This document shows, piece after piece, positions 18,521-27,082 of a DNA stretch of 64,000 nucleotides. Origin of the DNA: Levilactobacillus lanxiensis (GTDB taxonomy: Bacteria > Bacillota > Bacilli > Lactobacillales > Lactobacillaceae); contig NZ_BOLN01000003.1 of NCBI RefSeq assembly GCF_016861655.1, positions 248,001 to 312,000 on the forward strand, in the 5' to 3' direction. Under the pieces are notes generated by a model. That model made no database searches. It was not told where the DNA came from and worked only from the letters and a program-made list of their open reading frames with translations. Within the stretch, counting starts at the first letter, position 1. Every line of letters starts with the position of its first letter. Both the position numbers and the translations under genes were made by a program.

Positions 18521-19099
18521 ATGGATAGTTCTACCCGTCAGACAATTGATGAACTCGCAGAACTTTTGCATAAAGAGATTTTTGCAGAACATAGTGACTA
18601 TCGAAATGTTGATAGTTACTTGGAGGCCGAAGGTATTGACGTTAAATACATTTTAACTGAGGAATTCGACGGCTATTTACGGTGGGATGGGCAAAGTAAT
18701 CGGCCAGTGATTGCAGTGAGTGCTTTGAACGTTCCGGTTCGGCAGAATTTCACTAAAGCCCACGAGCTGGGGCATTTGATTTTACATTGGAAATGGTTAC
18801 CTGACATGACACAAGTGGAGCTAGCTGATTTTAAGCAGGACCAAGTTCTTGAAGTGTCCTATCGCGGTAAGGCTGACTACACGGTACAGGAACAGATTCG
18901 GGAAACGCAGGCCAATGAATTTGCCGCGGCGTTTTTGATTCCAAATTATAAGCTGACAGAGACCGTAGAATTAGCCGCTCAGGCGCATGATACCTTACCA
19001 CAATTGGTCAAACGAATTGCGAAGACCTACTTTGTGGCCGAAATGACTGCTAAGATCCGATTACAAAACTATCGGAGGCTACTGCTGGATGGCAAATGA
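18521..19099 (+). CDS. ImmA/IrrE-type metallopeptidase
   Basis: A 192-residue protein with the zinc motif HELGH (in KAHELGHLILHW, residues about 88-99) and downstream ANEFAAAFLIP carrying the third ligand. Such peptidases cleave XRE-type repressors in mobile-element or stress control. GGAGGTG precedes ATG at 18521. It overlaps the next gene, a membrane protein, by 11 bases. No XRE gene is adjacent, so its target is elsewhere or is the partner protein. AT-rich and accessory in character. Confidence 0.85.
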   Translation: MDSSTRQTIDELAELLHKEIFAEHSDYRNVDSYLEAEGIDVKYILTEEFDGYLRWDGQSNRPVIAVSALNVPVRQNFTKAHELGHLILHWKWLPDMTQVELADFKQDQVLEVSYRGKADYTVQEQIRETQANEFAAAFLIPNYKLTETVELAAQAHDTLPQLVKRIAKTYFVAEMTAKIRLQNYRRLLLDGK

Positions 19100-19625
19100 T
19101 GATTTGCGGCGTTATCTCGAGCAAGTGCAGCAACAAGATTCAAAATGGCAAGAGAGCACTGAATCGTCAGCGTTAGCGCATGCTCGTGAGTTGTTGACGA
19201 AATCTCACGATGAATTTCCTTCAAATGGAACGGATGTTAAACGAAAAAATGCTTTAGTTGGTAAGCGGCGTCTAACAGAGTTTGAAACGCAATCAAGTGC
19301 TGAGATGCAACGAGAAATGATGAAAAACTTAAATCATGTTATTTTTAAGGAAAATCGAGATAAGAACCAAATGAAGCATTCGTTACTGCAGTACTTCATG
19401 TGGTTCTTTTCAATTGTCACGGGTTTGATTTTCTTTGTGGTAATTGACCCAATGCAATTAGGCTATTCGGATTCGCTAAAAATTGCCTTGATAAGTGGAT
19501 TCTTCACTAATTTGATTGCATTGTTCATCATCATTTTTAAATATGTTTTTTCACCATCCAAAGAAGCATGGGAATTCTGGAAATCTGTTCGCGATGGTGT
19601 TAACAAGAATGAGTCTGTAGAATAA
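19089..19625 (+). CDS. membrane protein paired with ImmA/IrrE peptidase
   Basis: A 178-residue protein with a polar, Glu/Gln-rich N-terminal half (residues 1-100) and two membrane helices (about 103-123 and 133-155), ending in a charged tail. Overlap with the peptidase gene implies co-translation. The arrangement suggests a peptidase substrate or membrane anchor. No family recognised. Confidence 0.6.
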   Translation: MANDDLRRYLEQVQQQDSKWQESTESSALAHARELLTKSHDEFPSNGTDVKRKNALVGKRRLTEFETQSSAEMQREMMKNLNHVIFKENRDKNQMKHSLLQYFMWFFSIVTGLIFFVVIDPMQLGYSDSLKIALISGFFTNLIALFIIIFKYVFSPSKEAWEFWKSVRDGVNKNESVE

Positions 19626-20087
19626 TCAGTAATTTAAAAGCACAAGTGACGCCCCCAAAGAGACTGGGATGGCGGTTACTTGTGCTTTTTTGCTTGCCAA
19701 TCGTTTACGTTTCTGCCGGGCCCGGTCTCGGCGAATGCGTTCGGCCTGCCTTTCATCCTCGGCGGTCCACAGGCCACAGCCGTGTTCTGTAAATAGGTTG
19801 CGCTCACAAGTGCCGCGGGCCTGGGCAAACGTGTAGCGGGCAGTGTCGAACAGCAGGGTGATCACGCCCTGGTGGTAGGCGTCGTCCCAGATGCTGCGGA
19901 CCAGCACCACCATGCCCTTCTGCTTGAGATAGTCGTGCAAGGGAGCCAGCGCCGCGCCGGTGGGGTCAACTAGGCCGAGTGCGCGATAATTCAGATTGGT
20001 GATGATGCCCCAGCGCAACAGGTGGGCATGGACCGCGGCCAGTGATTGGGGTTGCGCGTGAAAATGGGCGTTAGGGGTTGAACGCAT
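19626..20087 (-). CDS. hypothetical conserved protein
   Basis: A 153-residue soluble protein with a basic Arg/Lys-rich segment near residues 112-132 (AERIRRDRARQKRKRLASKK). AGGGAG lies eight bases before the ATG at 20087. The middle (GLVDPTGAALAPLHDYLKQKGMVVLVRSIWDDAYHQGVITLLFD) looks like a compact alpha/beta domain, but I cannot name it. The last 20 or so residues are encoded by the terminator hairpin of the convergent operon. Confidence 0.6.
   Translation of the reverse strand: MRSTPNAHFHAQPQSLAAVHAHLLRWGIITNLNYRALGLVDPTGAALAPLHDYLKQKGMVVLVRSIWDDAYHQGVITLLFDTARYTFAQARGTCERNLFTEHGCGLWTAEDERQAERIRRDRARQKRKRLASKKAQVTAIPVSLGASLVLLNY
19637..19692. terminator. convergent terminator overlapping a reverse gene end
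   Basis: Arms AAAGCACAAGT/ACTTGTGCTTT with an inner G-C stem and a T run. It ends the ImmA operon. The reverse gene (stop at 19626) is translated through this hairpin, which is unusual. Confidence 0.7.
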
Positions 20088-20394
20088 GAGCTAGTCTCCC
20101 TTCTATTTCGCACCAAAAAGCCGGGTAGCCGCCGTGAGCAACTACCCGACTGAATGGCCGAGCTTAATCATGGGGGTCGCCAACTGACAAACGCCTGAGC
20201 ATTACGTCAGTCGCAAGGTGGCAACGGCCACCAGATAGGCGGTTTAGCTGTTGCCATCTTGAAGTTTAGCATAGGTTGGTGGAATCGGCGGCCCAACGGC
20301 ATTCCCGGTCGCACGTTGGGAAAGGTTGGGGGCGCAACCGTGTGAGCGGGCGTATACTGAGGAGGTAGCGATAATGTTTGGGGAGGATTTTTTG
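20088..20394. other. intergenic region with three small hairpins
   Basis: Contains CGGGTAG/CTACCCG (20122-20148), an ACTGAC/GTCAGT stem around 20183-20212, and GGTGGC-aacg-GCCACC (20217-20232). No protein gene is seen. It may be the 5' leader of the reverse gene together with upstream control of the secreted protein at 20395. Confidence 0.35.
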
Positions 20395-20832
20395 ATGAAA
20401 AAATGGCTTATGGCAATTGTCGTTGGTTTGAGTATTGGTTTGGTGGGTGAGACGCAGGGGCAGGCGGCTACCTGGCATCGAGGGACACCGAAAGCTCTGC
20501 GGGGCGTTTGGACGGGAAAGAAGACGTTCATGTTGGGTTCGTACATTCACCCAACGATTTCGTTTCGCCAAAACTTCTTTGATGCTGGCTCGGAAGGTGA
20601 TCCGGCGCAGTATAAGCGGATGAGCTACCGGCATAAGCGTGGCAGCCACAGCTACGACTTGAAGGGACACGAGTGGTTTTACTCGCACTATAAGACGGTG
20701 GGGTATTTCCACGTGCAGGTGCGCTCGGCTGGGCATGGGAAACGGAAAGTGCATTTTAATGTGTATAAGATGATGGATCATGGTCGGAATATTGGCGGGA
20801 GCCGCGCTTATGGGGCTTGGTTTTATAAGTGA
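20395..20832 (+). CDS. small secreted protein with HRGTPK motif (copy 2)
   Basis: A 145-residue exported protein with a signal peptide (MKKWLMAIVVGLSIGLVGETQGQAA) then TWHRGTPKALRGVWTGKK. The remainder is rich in His, Lys and aromatics. The start at 20395 follows GGGAGG; an upstream frame opening is discarded. It is distantly paralogous to the gene at 17864. Function unknown. Confidence 0.7.
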   Translation: MKKWLMAIVVGLSIGLVGETQGQAATWHRGTPKALRGVWTGKKTFMLGSYIHPTISFRQNFFDAGSEGDPAQYKRMSYRHKRGSHSYDLKGHEWFYSHYKTVGYFHVQVRSAGHGKRKVHFNVYKMMDHGRNIGGSRAYGAWFYK

Positions 20833-20962
20833 TCGCTAAGTTCACCAGTCATGGGGTGAAACGGGAGGTCTGACCGCTATGTTATTCTGACGAAAGCTGG
20901 TTAGAGAACGGCCTTGACGTGATATACTAGTTGAAACTAAGCCGGAAGTAAGGGGAGTTCAT

Positions 20963-22327
20963 ATGAGAATTCGGAATTTAGGCCCCATTTCAGATGCAAC
21001 GATTCACTTGAATAATTTAACCCTGTTTATTGGGGATAATGGTACTGGAAAAACGTTGGCGGCATATAGCGTTTTTGCCTTTCGTAATTGGTTGGAAAGA
21101 TTTGTGCCCGATTTGCTTTCTGAACAGGATTTTGACGAGTTGAGGACGAATGGTACTTTTGAAATTAATATCAAAAAGCTAAGAGAACCGCTGATTCAAC
21201 AGCTGATTGAGACGTTTAATGCTTTGAATGAAGATGGACAATATTTTGAGGAATTCTTCAAGGATAAGACGACGTATGAGAAGAATATTTCTAAAATTAC
21301 GATTGATAAGTTTGATGTGGAGTCTTTCGAATTTGTTAATGATGCTACTCTGCGTAAAATCGTGTTTTCCTACTCGGATACTACCTCTAAGAGAGCTACC
21401 TTTGAGGGGGAAAAACGACAAGATTATAGTCTCACGTTTAAAATTGATGGAGATCTTTTGCAAATTTTACAAGAAGAGACATCGCTTAATGGCGAGGGCT
21501 TTTCACCGAAACAAGCACTGGTTCAAATTAATAGATTAATTGAAGGGTTTCTTGCCGATAATATTTCTCTTAGTACTTACTTGCCTGCGGAAAGAATTGG
21601 CATCAATGTTTTTCGAACGCGGTTAAATAACCAGGTGATTGAAGAAAGTTTTGCCAATCCGCTAGCTGCCAATACTTCTATTGAGCGCTACCCTTATCCA
21701 ATTGAGGCATATATCAAGTATTTGAATAGTTCGTTGGACCTTTTGGATAAGCCATATACAAGAGCATCCCCAGAAGAGAGTCGTCTATTAAAAAAATTAG
21801 TGCCTGGAACATTTTCGTTTGATGAGACAGCAAATCGTATCAAATATCAAACTTCAGATTCTAATTCTAAACAGATTGATTTTAGCTTGGTCTCTTCTTC
21901 TCTCAAGTCGTTGTTAGGTATTGATCTGTTCCTTAAGAGCACAAACCCCTATAACTGGTTGATTGTTGATGAGCCAGAGATGAACTTACATCCAACGCGA
22001 CAAAAACTAGTAATGGATTTACTTTATCACTTGGCAGAATCTGATGAACACGTTGTGATTTCTACGCACAGTGATTACTTGGTCAAGGAGCTTATTAATC
22101 TGATGCTGGAATCTAAAATAGCTAATAAAAAGCAACATGTGGGGATGTCTAAGAGCGTTTCCGTGTATGAATTTTCTGATTCAGGTGTTAGAGATTTGGG
22201 CGATATTTCTAGTCCAAATCAAGCTGGTCTGGCTAACTTTGACCACACAACAGACGAAATCAATAATCATTATTATGATCTATTAGAGCAAATTGACGGG
22301 GAAGACGGGGATTCTGCAGGTGAATGA
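20963..22327 (+). CDS. OLD/ABC-like ATPase of a two-gene defence-type module
   Basis: A 454-residue ATPase. Walker A GDNGTGKT (residues about 24-31), an interrupted coiled middle region, and Walker B IVDEPEMNLHP (about 335-345) with the following STHSDYLV are typical of overcoming-lysogenization-defect and RecF-like ATPases. It has no TOPRIM domain, so it differs from GajA. It overlaps the next gene, a small PD-(D/E)XK-like protein, by eight bases (GTGAATGA). The pair is AT-rich and lies in the accessory segment with Gabija. An ATPase sensor plus nuclease effector is the natural reading, but it is inferred. Confidence 0.78.
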   Translation: MRIRNLGPISDATIHLNNLTLFIGDNGTGKTLAAYSVFAFRNWLERFVPDLLSEQDFDELRTNGTFEINIKKLREPLIQQLIETFNALNEDGQYFEEFFKDKTTYEKNISKITIDKFDVESFEFVNDATLRKIVFSYSDTTSKRATFEGEKRQDYSLTFKIDGDLLQILQEETSLNGEGFSPKQALVQINRLIEGFLADNISLSTYLPAERIGINVFRTRLNNQVIEESFANPLAANTSIERYPYPIEAYIKYLNSSLDLLDKPYTRASPEESRLLKKLVPGTFSFDETANRIKYQTSDSNSKQIDFSLVSSSLKSLLGIDLFLKSTNPYNWLIVDEPEMNLHPTRQKLVMDLLYHLAESDEHVVISTHSDYLVKELINLMLESKIANKKQHVGMSKSVSVYEFSDSGVRDLGDISSPNQAGLANFDHTTDEINNHYYDLLEQIDGEDGDSAGE

Positions 22328-22892
22328 TGCGTACGCCAAAGCGTTCAAACAGGCAATTGATCCCGATGTTTTTCGTTCAGAGACGCGAGGAAAGAAAGTA
22401 AAACAACGAATTGACGAGGAGAACTATGCATTTGATTTAGTATTTCACGTGAAGAGTGATCATGCAGTAAGTTTCCGAATTGAAGACTTTAAAAACCAAG
22501 CGGGCTATCTACGATCGGGCAAACGTGGTGCAGGTAAAGACAACGATTGCACAATTATTGATGATGCTATTTTTCAGATTGAGGTTAAACGAGCCAAGAA
22601 GATGGGGCACACGCATGCACATGAACAGCTTGAGGCAGGGAAACGGTGGCTACATCACGTTTTATGGCTTGTTGTTGGTGACGATGAAGAACTGATAAAT
22701 GCTGCGAAAATGCCCTTGTTTAACGTGATTATTCAACTGAATAATCGGCACTCGTTATCGCGGTCATACCCCGTAAAGAAAGATGGGGAGGTCTATCGCA
22801 TCATCGTGTGGGAAGGTCAGAAAATAATTGATTTGAGTCGTGCTAAATCAGTGCTTATGCAGAAGCGATTAGGTGACGACTTTAGTGTTTAG
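22320..22892 (+). CDS. putative PD-(D/E)XK nuclease, partner of the ATPase
   Basis: A protein of about 190 residues. GTG at 22320 is preferred (GGGG nine bases upstream, coupled to the upstream stop); a TTG at 22293 extends the frame. Residues about 75-95 read DCTIIDDAIFQIEVKRAKK, the Asp...Glu-x-Lys pattern of PD-(D/E)XK nucleases. A helix with Gln (HAHEQLEAGKRWLHHV) follows at the expected distance. No signal or membrane segment. It would be the effector of the module. It does not look like the AriB/DUF4435, HNH or reverse-transcriptase partners of known ATPase systems. Confidence 0.6.
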   Translation: MNDAYAKAFKQAIDPDVFRSETRGKKVKQRIDEENYAFDLVFHVKSDHAVSFRIEDFKNQAGYLRSGKRGAGKDNDCTIIDDAIFQIEVKRAKKMGHTHAHEQLEAGKRWLHHVLWLVVGDDEELINAAKMPLFNVIIQLNNRHSLSRSYPVKKDGEVYRIIVWEGQKIIDLSRAKSVLMQKRLGDDFSV

Positions 22893-22949
22893 CAGAGATT
22901 GAATTCTGAGGGATTCTCTCATTATTAATAAAAAATTTTGCGGAAATTT

Positions 22950-22995
22950 GGACGTTGAGGTCACCTGATAGAGGTAGCGTCAACGTCCTTTTTAT
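22950..22995 (+). terminator. terminator of the ATPase-nuclease operon
   Basis: GGACGTTGA/TCAACGTCC arms around a 21-base loop, followed by a T-rich run. Confidence 0.75.
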
Positions 22996-23069
22996 TTATC
23001 TAGTTATACCAAATATAATTATTTACATAGGGTATTTTACATACGCTATATCATTTTGCTGGGGCTTCT

Positions 23070-23078
23070 TGGTATACT
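23070..23078 (+). promoter_or_regulatory. extended -10 promoter of S-layer gene 1
   Basis: TGG-TATACT is an extended -10 element. The second S-layer gene has the same TTGGTATACT string at 24719-24728, and neither has a good -35. Confidence 0.5.
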
Positions 23079-23118
23079 ACCCGAGAACAACTAAATCTAT
23101 TTTCTAGGGGAGAAAATT

Positions 23119-24552
23119 ATGCAAGCACAATTAGCAAAATCGTTGTATTTAGGTTTAGCAGCGCTGAGTTTAGGGGCTGTGGCAACGGTCACGACGACTG
23201 CCACGACCGCAGACGCCGCTTCTAAGGCCAAAGTTGTGTCCAAGTCTTCACTGGGCAAGGACAGCAAGAACGTTGAGTTGACTGGCACAAACGCCATCTA
23301 CTCAAAGCCAGGGACGGTGAAGGGCGCCAAGACGGTTGCTTCTAAGAAGACCGTGAAGAAGTTGGCTAGCTCAACGCACTCCAAGGACTACTTCCGGGCC
23401 TACTACATGGCCGTTACGAACCGGGGAACGGTTTACTACAAGGTCGTTTCAATGAACGGTAAGTACCGTGGCTACATCTACGGCGGTAAGGTCAAGGGGA
23501 CGATTGGTGCCGGTATCAAGGAAGCTCAAACGACCAAGGAAGCTACGATGCCAACACGGACGGCTGGTTTCCACATCAAGGACGTGAAGAAGAACACGTT
23601 ATGGACCGCACCACAACACACGACTTACAAGGCCCACAAGGTGAACATGTATGGGACGACTAAGGAAGATACCTTTACTGTGTCTAAGGCAGAAACTAAG
23701 ACTAAGGAAGGCTCACTATACTACTACGTGACCTCTGACAAGAACTCTGATGTTTCTGGTTGGATCTTTGCTGGTAAGGGTTACAACGCTAGCGCAACCA
23801 CCCAAGAACTCGGCGGTTTGTCCATGACGATGGCTGAAGCAACGCCAACTGAAAACAACAGTGTGACGGTTAACTACTTGGCTTCTAACGGTAACTCTGT
23901 GGGTAAGTCAACGTTTATTACGACTTTGACTAATACCAAGAAAGACCAACATGTTGTTTCAACCGTTGTTGGCGCTCCTGAGTCAACAAACGTTAACGGT
24001 CAAACCTTAGCAAAATTTGCTGAGGATTCAAAGAACGCGCCTGCAGGGTACATGGTGTCACCAACAAATACTATTGCTACGGATGTAATTGCTGCAGTTT
24101 ATGGTGGGACAATGAGTGTCAAGGTGTACGCTGCAGCTACTTCTAAGGTTTCATTCTTCTTAGCTTCTACGAATGGCGTTGACGCCGGAATCGAAATTAA
24201 GGATACTGAGTTTGCGAATGGACGCCCTGCAATCGAAAAGACGGACGCAGAACGTTTAACTGGTGATGCGACTAAAGTTATCGCTACTTCTACTGGAATT
24301 GCAACGGATTTCTTTACCAATAAGAAAATGTATTCTAAATTAATGGAAGCAGACAAGGATTATACAACGACGGTTACCAAGGGGAAAACGTACTACGTTG
24401 AGTATACGTACAATCCATCAGCAACGTTAACTGTAAACAAATTAGTGAAATATGGCGAAACTATTCGGGTTGTTCTTGATAAAAAGTTAGTTCAAGCTCC
24501 TAAACTTCCAGATGAAGCAGGGGTAAACAACAGTACAACTATCGATTACTAA
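23119..24552 (+). CDS. S-layer protein precursor (paralogue 1)
   Basis: A 477-residue secreted protein. The signal peptide MQAQLAKSLYLGLAALSLGAV...DAAS is of the L. brevis S-layer type. The N-terminal wall-binding half (residues about 40-235) has [57 protein letters not shown] and SGWIFAGKGYN. The C-terminal half, which forms the lattice in this family, diverges fully from its neighbour. GGGGAGA precedes the ATG. The C-terminal codons are less biased than the N-terminal ones, hinting at a different history or a lower expression level. Confidence 0.87.
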   Translation: MQAQLAKSLYLGLAALSLGAVATVTTTATTADAASKAKVVSKSSLGKDSKNVELTGTNAIYSKPGTVKGAKTVASKKTVKKLASSTHSKDYFRAYYMAVTNRGTVYYKVVSMNGKYRGYIYGGKVKGTIGAGIKEAQTTKEATMPTRTAGFHIKDVKKNTLWTAPQHTTYKAHKVNMYGTTKEDTFTVSKAETKTKEGSLYYYVTSDKNSDVSGWIFAGKGYNASATTQELGGLSMTMAEATPTENNSVTVNYLASNGNSVGKSTFITTLTNTKKDQHVVSTVVGAPESTNVNGQTLAKFAEDSKNAPAGYMVSPTNTIATDVIAAVYGGTMSVKVYAAATSKVSFFLASTNGVDAGIEIKDTEFANGRPAIEKTDAERLTGDATKVIATSTGIATDFFTNKKMYSKLMEADKDYTTTVTKGKTYYVEYTYNPSATLTVNKLVKYGETIRVVLDKKLVQAPKLPDEAGVNNSTTIDY

Positions 24553-24611
24553 AGTTTAACAGTAGACGGTTGGCTTATTCAAAGAAAGTTTGATCGAACT
24601 AGTTCTACAAT

Positions 24612-24655
24612 AAAAGCCGCTACCCACAAGAAAGTCCGTGGTTAGCGGCTTTTTA
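24612..24655 (+). terminator. terminator after S-layer gene 1
   Basis: AAAAGCCGCTA/TAGCGGCTTTT arms with CCAC/GTGG inside, then T's. The two S-layer genes are therefore separate transcripts. Confidence 0.85.
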
Positions 24656-24775
24656 AGCATTTCCAACCGTCTTAAGGTAGTTTAAAAATGTCTAAATATG
24701 CGTAATTTGTGAAGATTTTTGGTATACTGTATTCCGTTAACAAATAAACTTATATTTCAGAGGAGAAATTACAAT

Positions 24776-26059
24776 ATGCAATCAAGTTTAGCAAAATCGC
24801 TTTACATTGGTTTAGCTGCGTTGAGTTTTGGTGCCGTTGCTACGGTCTCAACTACTGCCAACGCTGCTAGCAAGGCCAAGGTTACTTCAAGCCAAACCTT
24901 GAAGACCGCTGCTGACACTCGTAACGTTGAAGTAACTGGGACTAACGCCCTTTACTCCAAGCCAGGGACTGTTAAGGGTGCCAAGGTAGTTGCTTCTAAG
25001 AACACGATGAAGAGTTTAGCTGCTTCTAAGAAGTCTGCAGCCTACTTCCGTGCTTACTACCAAAAGACCACTAACAAGGGCTCCGTTTACTACAAGATCG
25101 TTTCCATGGACGGGAAGTACCGTGGTTACATCTACGGTGGTAAGACTGCCGGCACTTTTGCTGGTGGGATTGCTTCTGCTAACACGACCACTAAGGCTAC
25201 GATGCCAGCTAACACGACTGTCTACTTCACTAAGCCAGGCAAGACCAACGTTACGTGGGATGCACCTAAGTACACCCAATACAAGGCTTCTAAGCAAATC
25301 AAGGACACCACGGCTTACGCCAGTGATCCTTTGACTGTTACCGACGCCGTTACTAAGACGCGTGAAGGCTCAACTTACTACTACGTTACCGATGCTAAGA
25401 ACCCAGCTATCAATGGTTGGATCTTTGCTGGTGCCGTTACCGCTGGTAAGAGTGACGCTGCTAAGGCTGAAAATGGGATTACCTTCAACTACATCAACAA
25501 AGCTACTGGTGCCAAGGTTTCCTCAGCTATCTATGAATTCCCAGCTGGTGCTGCAACTATCACTAATACTGAAGCTCAAAAGCAAGCTGGCGTTGCTGGC
25601 GTCTTGCCTGCCGGCTACTCATTAGCCACTCAAGGTGTTCTGGGCAGCAGTGATGCAACCTTTGCTAAGAACTCTTCAGTATCTGTTTACGTTGTCGCTA
25701 ACCCTGCAGCTGCATTGACGGTTAACCCAGTCGCTTACAACAACGACACGAACTTCACTGGCAATATTACTTTCCCAGCTGATGTTCAAACGAAGCTTGC
25801 TGCTGATACGTTCTTCAACCAACCTAAGGGTGTAGTTGCCAGTTCTGCTGACATCCAAGCACACTTGACTTCTGCTGGTGCTGACAAGTTTGTCGTTGCC
25901 ACTAACGCTGGTAACCAAGCTACTGGGACTCAAAACGCTTACCAATTCACTCTGAAGAGTGTTCAAAGTGGTACTTTTGGTTCAAGTGTTAACGCATTCT
26001 ACGAAATTACGCCAGGGACTGTGTCTAACTCAACTAGCACTTTCACCCCATCTAAGTAA
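24776..26059 (+). CDS. S-layer protein precursor (paralogue 2)
   Basis: A 427-residue secreted protein with signal peptide [21 protein letters not shown]...NAAS. Its N-terminal domain closely matches paralogue 1 ([69 protein letters not shown]). The C-terminal domain is unrelated to paralogue 1. Codon use is strongly biased (few rare codons), as expected for the dominant S-layer gene. AGAGGAGA precedes ATG at 24776. An extended -10 TATACT lies about 50 bases upstream. Confidence 0.9.
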   Translation: MQSSLAKSLYIGLAALSFGAVATVSTTANAASKAKVTSSQTLKTAADTRNVEVTGTNALYSKPGTVKGAKVVASKNTMKSLAASKKSAAYFRAYYQKTTNKGSVYYKIVSMDGKYRGYIYGGKTAGTFAGGIASANTTTKATMPANTTVYFTKPGKTNVTWDAPKYTQYKASKQIKDTTAYASDPLTVTDAVTKTREGSTYYYVTDAKNPAINGWIFAGAVTAGKSDAAKAENGITFNYINKATGAKVSSAIYEFPAGAATITNTEAQKQAGVAGVLPAGYSLATQGVLGSSDATFAKNSSVSVYVVANPAAALTVNPVAYNNDTNFTGNITFPADVQTKLAADTFFNQPKGVVASSADIQAHLTSAGADKFVVATNAGNQATGTQNAYQFTLKSVQSGTFGSSVNAFYEITPGTVSNSTSTFTPSK

Positions 26060-26079
26060 TTTTTAACCAAGCAACACAA

Positions 26080-26110
26080 AAAAGCATCGTCCGCCAGGGC
26101 GATGCTTTTC
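26080..26110. terminator. terminator after S-layer gene 2
   Basis: AAAAGCATCG/CGATGCTTTT hairpin. It also suits the convergent XRE gene that ends at 26123. Confidence 0.8.
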
Positions 26111-26122
26111 TAATACATAAAA

Positions 26123-26779
26123 TTAATAATTCCCAGGCATCTTCACCGGTTCCAACGAGTACTTACAAATGTCCAGTTGCCCGCACAGTGCACTAAACAG
26201 GTCGTCCACGTAAAAGAACCGACTCAAGTCCTCAACCTCCAGCCGGTAGCACAGCAGGCGTTCGACCTCATCCGTGATGGCGAGCTGGGCGGCCTCCATT
26301 TGCCAATAGGCCATGGGCGACAGCCGGTAGTACACGCTGGCGGCCATGACCGGATCGTGGTCGATCTGGATCCGCAGGCAACGTAAAATGTCGGCGTAGT
26401 TATGGTTGGCCGCGGGATCGGTCTGGTTCAGACTACCCGGTTGGTTGGCAGCCCACGCGCTGTCTGGCCAGTCTAGTCGTTGCTGGCGGAGAAAGGTGGC
26501 CGTTGCCTGGTCACGTTGTCTCGCCAATTCAGTCAAATCGGTGGTGAGTTGGGGCGACTGGCGCAGGTCAGCCACGTCGGCAGGCGCTAGTTCGTAAGCT
26601 TGACAAATCAACGTCAGCAAATCTTCATTTGGCCGCGTGATATGGTCGTGTTCTAACTCTGCTAGGTACCAAGCCGGTACATCCACGTCGCGCAAGACTT
26701 CTGCGGGGGTCGCACCGTTCATCAAAATTTCCCGGGCGCTGGTCAAAACCGTGCCCAAACTTTGCTGTCTCATTGTCAT
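26123..26779 (-). CDS. XRE-family regulator with C-terminal sensory region
   Basis: A 218-residue protein. An N-terminal XRE-like helix-turn-helix spans residues about 5-70 (LTSAREILMNGATPAEVLRDVDVPAWYLAELEHDHITRPNEDLLTLICQAYEL). A helical, Leu/Tyr-rich C-terminal region may bind a partner or ligand. The start at 26779 follows GGAGGAG on the minus strand. No adjacent operon points to a target; the S-layer genes are convergent with it. Confidence 0.65.
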   Translation of the reverse strand: MTMRQQSLGTVLTSAREILMNGATPAEVLRDVDVPAWYLAELEHDHITRPNEDLLTLICQAYELAPADVADLRQSPQLTTDLTELARQRDQATATFLRQQRLDWPDSAWAANQPGSLNQTDPAANHNYADILRCLRIQIDHDPVMAASVYYRLSPMAYWQMEAAQLAITDEVERLLCYRLEVEDLSRFFYVDDLFSALCGQLDICKYSLEPVKMPGNY

Positions 26780-27082
26780 CGAACTCCTCCTCACTAATTA
26801 TATCCGCATTATACCAGCCGTTTCTGGCATCCTTGTGAAATTTTAATGAGAATATCCGAATGAATATGATATTAAAATATTTATAGTTCGTCAACACTAC
26901 CGGCAACCATTTCCCCTAAACACCATTGATACTACAATTTATAACGAATTATTTGATGATTTTATCTTTTAAAAATGAAGCGTCTTTCTTGCTATTATTC
27001 GTGTTTTGTGAGAATCTATAGCCGGGTAACGGAGAGATGTTTAATCGATTACCCACGTAGTTTTCGGAGGGGATGCGACATC

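Noticed and set aside
20963-22892. PARIS (AriA/AriB) system
   Set aside because: The ATPase is of similar size, but the partner is too short and has a PD-(D/E)XK-like motif, not a DUF4435/TOPRIM domain.
12000-23000. Prophage
   Set aside because: No integrase, portal, capsid, tail, lysin or attachment-site repeat is seen; the segment holds defence and surface genes only.
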